Source: Gemmatimonadota bacterium (lineage in GTDB: Bacteria > Latescibacterota > UBA2968 > UBA8231). Taken from it: 5,778 nucleotides of DNA. The stretch is from contig JAPOYQ010000802.1 in the NCBI GenBank assembly GCA_026706505.1, positions 1 through 5,778 of the forward strand. The letters run 5' to 3'. Positions 1 through 4,254 of this stretch are shown here, in pieces (position 1 is the first letter of the stretch; each line of letters opens with the position of its first letter). The translations under genes and the position numbers were made by a program. The notes beneath the pieces were generated by a model. That model searched no databases. It worked only from the letters and a program-made list of their open reading frames with translations, and was not told the origin of the DNA.

Positions 1-260
1 CCCTGTTGCTGTCCGGTGACGCCGATGGCTGCTGGCCGGGCGTTGGTGCGGGATACAAGCGCGGCCGCGTTGTCGATGGCCAGTTCGGTCATCGCGTCGA
101 GGTCCCACTCCGAGCGGCTGATGCGTTTATCTGCCGCAGAGGTCGTCTCGGACGAATTGGCTGCGCTGGCTGCGCCGACGACGGCGTTGGTGTCGAGGTC
201 AATGACGATGGCGACGACAGTCGTCGAGCCGATGTCTAGCGCGAGGTAGTGCGTTGACAT
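1..260 (-). CDS. FGGY-family carbohydrate kinase, N-terminal part (cut by window edge)
   Basis: The minus strand reads from an ATG at 258-260 and stays open to position 1, giving 86 complete codons with no stop. The protein begins MSTHYLALDIGSTTVVAIVI, the phosphate-1 motif (DIGST-T) of the FGGY/actin-like ATPase fold. It reaches GVTGQQQG at about residues 80-87, matching the GITGQ-H/Q-G motif of xylulokinase and glycerol kinase relatives. These kinases phosphorylate a sugar or polyol with ATP in the cytoplasm. Members are usually near 500 residues, so about four fifths lies beyond the left edge and the substrate cannot be told. The start is four bases after the stop of the dehydrogenase upstream, so the two are probably cotranscribed. 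No clear Shine-Dalgarno precedes the ATG, which suggests translational coupling. The family call is firm; the specificity is open. Confidence 0.88.
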   Translation of the reverse strand, partial: MSTHYLALDIGSTTVVAIVIDLDTNAVVGAASAANSSETTSAADKRISRSEWDLDAMTELAIDNAAALVSRTNARPAAIGVTGQQQ

Positions 261-264
261 AGGA

Positions 265-1284
265 TTAACTCAGCAGCGACCAGTCGAAAACCACGCCGAG
301 GTATTCCTCCTTATTGGCGGTCAGTCCTTCGTACATTTGCTGGCAGTCTGCCGGGGACGCTAGGTGGGTCAGCAGGGGTTCGACGACGAGCTGGCCGCCG
401 GCGATCCACGCGGCGATCTGGCGGTAATTGGCGTCGAGGTCGCGGCAGCGCTCGGTGGCGTGCTGCGGCCAGCGCCACTCGAGGGCGCCGATCATGCGGA
501 TTGCCTCTAAGTGGATGCGGAGCAGCATGGGCGTCACATCGAAGTGAGCTGGGGCGCGCGGGCTGCCGAGGAGGATGAGTTCGCCGTGGCGGGCAACGCA
601 CATCGCGGTCTGAGCGATGACTTCGCTGATGCCAATGGCCTCGACGCCGATGCGGGCACCTGCACCGCCGGTCCAGTCGCGCACCACGGCTTCCAGATCG
701 TCGCGGCCGGGATTGACGGTGTGCTCGATGCCACAGGCGCGCGCCTGCTGTAGGCGCAGTTCGGACAAATCCGCGAGCATGACGGCGGCACCGGCCAAGC
801 GGAAGAGTTGGGCGGTGAAGTTGCCTACGAGGCCGCCGCCGACCACGAGCACGGTGTCTCCGGGCTGGACGCTAGAAGAGCGCAAAGCGGAGATGCTGAC
901 ACCGGCCATGCGCGTGAACACGAGGTGCTGGCCGGGGGCCTCGCGCGCGACGGGCAGCGCCATGCGCTGCGCATCTGTCTTGACGATGGAAGCGTGGCGG
1001 GCAAAGGACAGCACGCGGTCGCCCGGTTGTACGCCAGAAACCGCGTCGCCGACTTTTAGCACTTGGCCGAGGTTGCCGTAGCCAGTGCCGCGTGGATATT
1101 GGCCGGCGTCGCCGAAGGGCATCTGCTTGACGAGGCCGGTAAATCCCGCGCCTTCGGTGCCAGCGCTGACGACGGAGTACTCGGTTTCTATCAGGACTTC
1201 ATGGGGGTGCAAGTGGTCATCGAGATCGGTCTGGGTGACCTCAATTCGCCCCGGTTCTATGACGGTGAGTTCATGGGTTAGCAC
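265..1284 (-). CDS. Zinc-less medium-chain dehydrogenase/reductase (MDR superfamily)
   Basis: With a GTG start at 1284 this encodes 339 residues, a normal MDR length. An N-terminal GroES-like substrate domain carries SAGTE at about 40-44. The Rossmann domain carries VLVVGGGLVG at about 145-154, followed by an acidic residue in VMLAD (Asp172) at the end of the second strand, which usually favours NAD(H) over NADP(H). Where zinc-dependent alcohol or polyol dehydrogenases have GxCGTD and GHE, this protein has SVVSAGTE and GTGYGNLG. The catalytic Cys and His are therefore missing, and so is the four-Cys structural-zinc lobe. It is probably a soluble NAD(P)-dependent oxidoreductase; the substrate is unknown, and the adjoining FGGY kinase points to carbohydrate metabolism. 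A TTG at 1293 is an upstream alternative start, but the AGGAGG at 1295-1300 lies only one base from it and ten from the GTG, so I prefer the GTG. Confidence 0.87.
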   Translation of the reverse strand: MLTHELTVIEPGRIEVTQTDLDDHLHPHEVLIETEYSVVSAGTEGAGFTGLVKQMPFGDAGQYPRGTGYGNLGQVLKVGDAVSGVQPGDRVLSFARHASIVKTDAQRMALPVAREAPGQHLVFTRMAGVSISALRSSSVQPGDTVLVVGGGLVGNFTAQLFRLAGAAVMLADLSELRLQQARACGIEHTVNPGRDDLEAVVRDWTGGAGARIGVEAIGISEVIAQTAMCVARHGELILLGSPRAPAHFDVTPMLLRIHLEAIRMIGALEWRWPQHATERCRDLDANYRQIAAWIAGGQLVVEPLLTHLASPADCQQMYEGLTANKEEYLGVVFDWSLLS

Positions 1285-1294
1285 AGCGGTCAAT

Positions 1295-1300
1295 CCTCCT
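1295..1300 (-). promoter_or_regulatory. Shine-Dalgarno of the MDR dehydrogenase gene
   Basis: The minus strand reads AGGAGG here, a full consensus. It decides the start: ten bases separate it from the GTG at 1284, while the TTG at 1293 is too close for a ribosome to use normally. Confidence 0.7.
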
Positions 1301-1333
1301 TAAACGGGCCGCGATGGAAGCAAGTACAGAAGA

Positions 1334-1362
1334 TATAAAGGCCCTTTAGGGGGTGGCGTCAA
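1334..1362 (-). promoter_or_regulatory. Candidate sigma70-type promoter for the MDR-kinase operon
   Basis: On the minus strand TTGACG (complement of 1357-1362) is followed after exactly 17 bases by TTTATA (1334-1339); TATATC (1332-1337) is an alternative -10 with 19-base spacing. Transcription would start near 1326, leaving a leader of about 40 bases before the GTG. The -35 matches five of six bases and the -10 is weaker. A short inverted repeat, CCCT-TT-AGGG (1342-1351), sits in the spacer and could be an operator, but it is too short to assert. Confidence 0.45.
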
Positions 1363-1392
1363 GCCGTGCAAAAAAATTGAAACTACTTGACG
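1357..1392. repeat. Inverted repeat CGTCAAG / CTTGACG carrying two outward -35 boxes
   Basis: CGTCAAG at 1357-1363 and CTTGACG at 1386-1392 are perfect 7-base inverted copies separated by 22 bases, including a run of A. Each arm contains a TTGACG -35 element pointing outward, one toward the dehydrogenase and one toward the AT-rich region. It could be a regulator site or simply two similar promoter boxes; no regulator gene is visible nearby. Confidence 0.35.
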
Positions 1393-1743
1393 AAAAATGC
1401 CGGCCTTTCTATTTTTAGCGAATCCGCTTGCGGGTACATAAAGTTTATTGCAGCCGAGGAGGCGGTGGAAATTAAGAGAGATTTAGTCACCGGTAGCTAG
1501 AAATCAAGTATCAGTACGGGGCTTCCTGAAAATGTAAGGTATTACGACATTGAAGAGCCAAAACAGTCGAGAAAAATTAGAGTGTAAAAATTGTATATAA
1601 TTGTAACTTTTCTCTCTATTATGTTATTTTTTCTGAATTGGAGTAGCAACAGACCTAATAGCTATAAACAATACAAGTTAATTTATACAAATAAACTTAT
1701 GTAAATGATAGTGTACTATATATGCAAAATGTATCTGATTTGA
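1381..1743 (+). pseudogene. Possible decayed small membrane-protein gene (one frame, single stops)
   Basis: A single frame runs from 1381 to 1743 as open stretches of 39, 28 and 38 codons split by TAG (1498-1500), TAA (1585-1587) and TAA (1702-1704), then ends at TGA (1741-1743) after 12 more codons. The first stretch could start at TTG 1387 and includes IKFIAAEEAVEIKRDLV. The second includes GLPENVRYYDIEEPKQSRKI. The third opens with KLYIIVTFLSIMLFFLNW, a convincing hydrophobic helix with basic residues just before it. The other two plus-strand frames are broken more often over 1500-1600. No family is recognised and no Shine-Dalgarno precedes the TTG. Alternatives are chance openness or separate small proteins. 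Codon content is AT-rich, unlike the genes on either side. Confidence 0.2.
1387..1415 (+). promoter_or_regulatory. Weak candidate plus-strand promoter, back-to-back with the MDR promoter
   Basis: TTGACG (1387-1392), a 17-base spacer and TATTTT (1410-1415) give five of six and four of six matches to the sigma70 boxes. Transcription would enter the AT-rich region from about 1422. No confident gene lies directly downstream, so this would drive the putative degraded reading frame, a small RNA, or nothing. Confidence 0.25.
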
Positions 1744-1860
1744 TATCCATTGGTGTAAAGAATGTCATAGATAATATTATAAAATTTGAATAACACTATA
1801 CCTTGGGATATGAGCAAATTTATTCTACAAGATATAGTGAATTGAATCGTCAATCGAGCA
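1561..1860. other. AT-rich intergenic block, composition unlike its surroundings
   Basis: By hand count 77 of these 300 bases are G or C (about 26%), against about 60% in a sampled row of the downstream gene. The block lies inside an 826-base stretch (1285-2110) with no confident gene. Beyond the tentative features listed separately it holds only short frames: one of 23 codons at 1722-1793 and one of 11 codons at 1810-1845. There is also a loose inverted pair CACTATA (1794-1800) / TATAGTG (1833-1839) and an ATAGT-GT-ACTAT element at 1708-1719. No tRNA, transposase, insertion-sequence end or CRISPR-like repeat is apparent. It could be an acquired fragment, a decayed gene, or a regulatory spacer. 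Confidence 0.6.
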
Positions 1861-1867
1861 GGCAATT

Positions 1868-1972
1868 ATGGGCAGTAGTAAAATTACATCTGAAGAGCTA
1901 GCGAGTTTAGAAGCTTATGTCCAATCGCTGGACACAAGCGGAAGACTTGAGGGAGTAGCTACTTTTTTATGA
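1868..1972 (+). CDS. Hypothetical 34-residue ORF
   Basis: An ATG at 1868 opens a 34-codon frame ending with TGA at 1970-1972. The product is hydrophilic with an acidic, helix-prone centre (ITSEELASLEAYVQSLD) and no membrane segment or cysteine. The Shine-Dalgarno is poor: GCAGG lies five bases ahead of the ATG. The centre resembles the C-terminal helix of many c-type cytochromes, but no CxxCH motif occurs upstream in this frame, which is closed by a TGA at 1838-1840. A terminator-like hairpin follows at 2010-2048, so a short transcript could cover it. It may equally be the edge of a lost gene or noise. Confidence 0.2.
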   Translation: MGSSKITSEELASLEAYVQSLDTSGRLEGVATFL

Positions 1973-1973
1973 T
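1947..1973 (+). promoter_or_regulatory. Weak candidate promoter ahead of the transglycosylase gene
   Basis: TATGAT (1968-1973) matches the -10 consensus at five of six bases. The best upstream -35, TTGAGG (1947-1952), is only 15 bases away, shorter than usual. An 8-base palindrome GTAGCTAC (1955-1962) lies in the spacer. If used, transcription would start near 1980 and the leader would contain both hairpins before the GTG at 2111. Confidence 0.25.
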
Positions 1974-2009
1974 ATTGCCCAGTAAGCTGACAACCTACCA
2001 AAAACCTCC

Positions 2010-2048
2010 ACGGCGCGATATTTAACACAACCCACAAGCGCCGTTTTT
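2010..2048 (+). terminator. Terminator-like hairpin with T-run upstream of the transglycosylase gene
   Basis: CGGCGC (2011-2016) pairs perfectly with GCGCCG (2038-2043), extended by A2010-T2044, and TTTTT follows at 2044-2048. The 21-base loop is long for an intrinsic terminator, which lowers confidence. It would stop transcripts coming from the AT-rich region, or act as an attenuator if the promoter for the downstream gene lies before it. Confidence 0.4.
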
Positions 2049-2073
2049 CATTCCCGACTAAAACACTACTGAA

Positions 2074-2088
2074 GCCCGTCGAACGGGC
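2074..2088 (+). promoter_or_regulatory. GC hairpin just before the transglycosylase ribosome binding site
   Basis: GCCCGT (2074-2079) and ACGGGC (2083-2088) form a perfect 6-base stem around a three-base loop, ending ten bases before the AGGAGG at 2099. The stem is not followed by a proper T-run, so it is more likely a leader structure affecting translation or mRNA stability than a terminator. Confidence 0.35.
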
Positions 2089-2098
2089 CGATTTGGAG

Positions 2099-2104
2099 AG
2101 GAGG
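2099..2104 (+). promoter_or_regulatory. Shine-Dalgarno of the MltF-like gene
   Basis: AGGAGG lies six bases before GTG 2111, an ideal spacing, and fixes that GTG as the start. The longer in-frame reading from TTG 2093 would place this site inside the coding sequence and has no site of its own. Confidence 0.8.
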
Positions 2105-2110
2105 TGCGTC

Positions 2111-4213
2111 GTGTTATTTCGCACTCGAACGCTTCTTCCTATAGGACTTATTGCCATTTCTACGTTTGTTCAATGCAGCCAACCGGCGACCCCGGCTCCG
2201 GCTCCGGAGTTGCCCAAGTACACTGGCGATCTGCCTGTATTGCAATCCCACGGCAAGTTGCGCGTCATCGTCCCGCAGGAGCCGCTTGATCACATGCCCA
2301 AGCACGCGGAGCCCGTGACTATTGACTACGATCTCGCCCGCGACTTGGCCGAAGAGCTCAATCTAGAGCTGATGCTGGTAAAGGCCGAAAATCATGCCCA
2401 GATGGTCCAGAAGCTGTTGGAGGGAGAGGGCGATATTGTCGCTGCTAGCCTGACGGTTACGCCAGCGCGGCAGGAACAAGCGGCGTTTTCTGTGCCGTAT
2501 TTCTACGTGGACGAGTACTTGATTACTGCGGCCAGTGACAGCCTGCCGACGACTATTGGGGACTTGGCCGGGATGAAAATCGGCGTCCGGCGCTCCAGCT
2601 CGCACTACGAGACTCTATTGGATATTCAGCAACGAGTGCCGTCGTTGCAGATTCACACCGCGCCGGAGAAGCTCGGCCTTGAGCACCTCCTCGACGGCAT
2701 TGTCCACGGCGAATACCAAGCGACCGTATCCGCCGAGCACTTGTGGCGAGCAGTGGAAAGCTACTACGACAACATGGTTACGCCGCTAATGGTAGCCGAA
2801 AACCGCCCGATCGCCCTGATGATGCGGCCCGATGATGTGCAGCTCAAGACTAGGGTCGATGAATATCTGCTCGCCCAGCAGTTTACGCGCCAATCTCAGC
2901 AGGCTTTCACCGACGATCTGCCCGGCTTAAAAGAGCGTCGGCGGTTGCGCTTGATCACCCGCAATAATGCGCTGACCTATTTTATCCATCGCGGTCGGCA
3001 AGTGGGCTTTGAATATGAGCTTATAAAGGAATTCGCCGACCGGCACGACCTGCGTCTCGATATCGTCATTCCAGAAAGCCACGCCGACCTGCTGGCGTAT
3101 TTGAACGAAGGGAAAGGCGATGTCGTGGCTGCGGCGATGACCATTACCGAGGAGCGACGGGCGCAGGCGGCATTTACCTCGCCTTATAACGAAGTGGACG
3201 AACTCGTAGTCGTGCGCGCCGAGGAGGATTCGATTGCCAGCCTCCAGGACTTGGCCGGTCGCACGGTCCACGTGCGCCAAAGCTCTTCTTTTTACACCAC
3301 TTTGTTGGCCTTTGCTGATTCCATAGAGGGTTTGCAGATCGCGTCACTGCCCGACTCCATCGAAACCGAAGACATCCTAGCCGGCGTCGAGGAAGGTCGC
3401 TACGACATTACCCTGTGCGACTCCAATCTGCTCGATGTGGAACTCGCCTACGGGCGCCAGCTCAAGGCGGCCTTCAGCATCAAGCCAACGGCTTTGAGAT
3501 GGGCGGTGCGCGAGGATAATCCAGCCTTGCTAGCGGCTCTCAACCAATATGTAAAAGAAGAAAAGGGCGGCTTGTTTTTTAACATGATGAAGAAGCGCTA
3601 CTTCAAAAACAAGCGCACCATCGCCAAGGCGAAGGATTCGCTGCGGGTCGATTTGAGCGGACGCCTGTCGCCCTATGATGAGCTAGTAAAAAAATACGCC
3701 CGGCAGTACGGCCAGGATTGGCGGTTGATTACCGCGCAGATGTACCAGGAATCCAAGTTCGATCCCCAGGCCATTAGCTGGGTCGGCGCTCGCGGACTGA
3801 TGCAGATTATGCCGGTCACAGGACTCGAGCTGGGAGTTACCGATCTGCACGACCCCGAAGAGAATATCCACGCGGGAGTGAAGTACATGTCCCAACTGGT
3901 CAACCGCTTTGATCCGAACATACCCATAGAGGAACGGACGCGCTTGGCGCTGGCCGCCTACAATGTCGGGTACGGGCACGTGCTCGATGCGCGCCGCTTG
4001 GCCCGCGAAAATGGGTGGAATCCCGACCGGTGGTTTGGTCACGTGGAACAGGCGATGCGGCTGCTTGCCAAGCCGGCGTATCACGAACGGGCGCGCTACG
4101 GCTTCTGTCGCTGCGGCCAGCCCGTGCATTACGTTGGCAACATTCAGAGTATGTACGACGCCTATGTCGGGATGCTGACGATGGTGAGGGAGTCGGACCC
4201 AGAGCGTCTCTGA
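2111..4213 (+). CDS. MltF-like lytic transglycosylase with two tandem solute-binding domains
   Basis: A 700-residue envelope protein. After a hydrophobic signal segment (about 7-21) comes Cys22 in FVQCSQ, then a Pro/Ala-rich linker, as in lipoproteins, although Gln just before the Cys is atypical of a lipobox. Two SBP_bac_3 domains follow, at about 49-262 and 276-498. A C-terminal SLT domain (about 519-686) carries YQESKFDP with catalytic Glu547, GARGLMQIMP, and AAYNVGYGHVLDARRLA, all typical of MltF. The family cleaves the MurNAc-GlcNAc bond of peptidoglycan to leave 1,6-anhydroMurNAc, and its binding domain controls the catalytic one in studied MltF proteins. E. coli MltF has one binding domain and 518 residues, so the second is an addition. 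The sensor-kinase gene begins 41 bases downstream, suggesting an operon. The enzyme class is well supported; the ligands are unknown. Confidence 0.92.
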   Translation: MLFRTRTLLPIGLIAISTFVQCSQPATPAPAPELPKYTGDLPVLQSHGKLRVIVPQEPLDHMPKHAEPVTIDYDLARDLAEELNLELMLVKAENHAQMVQKLLEGEGDIVAASLTVTPARQEQAAFSVPYFYVDEYLITAASDSLPTTIGDLAGMKIGVRRSSSHYETLLDIQQRVPSLQIHTAPEKLGLEHLLDGIVHGEYQATVSAEHLWRAVESYYDNMVTPLMVAENRPIALMMRPDDVQLKTRVDEYLLAQQFTRQSQQAFTDDLPGLKERRRLRLITRNNALTYFIHRGRQVGFEYELIKEFADRHDLRLDIVIPESHADLLAYLNEGKGDVVAAAMTITEERRAQAAFTSPYNEVDELVVVRAEEDSIASLQDLAGRTVHVRQSSSFYTTLLAFADSIEGLQIASLPDSIETEDILAGVEEGRYDITLCDSNLLDVELAYGRQLKAAFSIKPTALRWAVREDNPALLAALNQYVKEEKGGLFFNMMKKRYFKNKRTIAKAKDSLRVDLSGRLSPYDELVKKYARQYGQDWRLITAQMYQESKFDPQAISWVGARGLMQIMPVTGLELGVTDLHDPEENIHAGVKYMSQLVNRFDPNIPIEERTRLALAAYNVGYGHVLDARRLARENGWNPDRWFGHVEQAMRLLAKPAYHERARYGFCRCGQPVHYVGNIQSMYDAYVGMLTMVRESDPERL
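2255..3604 (+). repeat. Intragenic duplication of the solute-binding domain
   Basis: The two binding domains of the MltF-like protein align without a gap at a constant offset of 229 residues (687 bases). Anchors are GDIVAASLT / GDVVAAAMT, AFSVPY / AFTSPY, VDE / VDE, and DLAG followed by VR-SSS-Y-TLL in both. Over residues 49-205 against 278-434 I count 58 identities in 157 by hand, about 37%. The copies are clearly homologous but old enough to have diverged. Confidence 0.85.
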
Positions 4214-4254
4214 GCTACTTCCATTTCACATAGCTGAGGAGCATAGAAGGCGGG

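Noticed and set aside
6..249. Two plus-strand frames at the left edge
   Set aside because: The minus strand here clearly encodes the FGGY kinase N-terminus with both signature motifs, so these are shadows.
617..1081. A 154-codon plus-strand frame
   Set aside because: It is antisense to the dehydrogenase, with low-complexity composition and no recognisable domain or ribosome binding site.
1591..1601. Perfect TATAAT at 1596-1601 as a promoter
   Set aside because: No -35-like sequence lies at 16 to 18 bases upstream, and such hexamers are common by chance in this AT-rich block.
1381..1743. Stop-codon reassignment (TAG and TAA read as an amino acid)
   Set aside because: The dehydrogenase ends at TAA and the transglycosylase at TGA in normal positions, and the large genes contain no internal stops, so the standard code fits; decay or chance is simpler.
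1794..1839. CACTATA / TATAGTG inverted pair as ends of an inserted element
   Set aside because: Seven-base arms are expected by chance in DNA this AT-rich, and there is no flanking duplication or transposase.
1868..1972. Reading the 34-codon ORF as the tail of a c-type cytochrome
   Set aside because: The helix resembles such tails, but no CxxCH is encoded upstream in this frame, which is closed by a TGA 28 bases before the ATG.
2093..2110. TTG 2093 as the start of the transglycosylase
   Set aside because: The AGGAGG site would fall inside the coding sequence; GTG 2111 is at ideal spacing and gives a better signal segment.
1915..2157. An 80-codon minus-strand frame across the leader of the transglycosylase gene
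   Set aside because: Its start lies inside the transglycosylase signal sequence, it has no ribosome binding site, and I recognise no domain. It also crosses the terminator-like hairpin.
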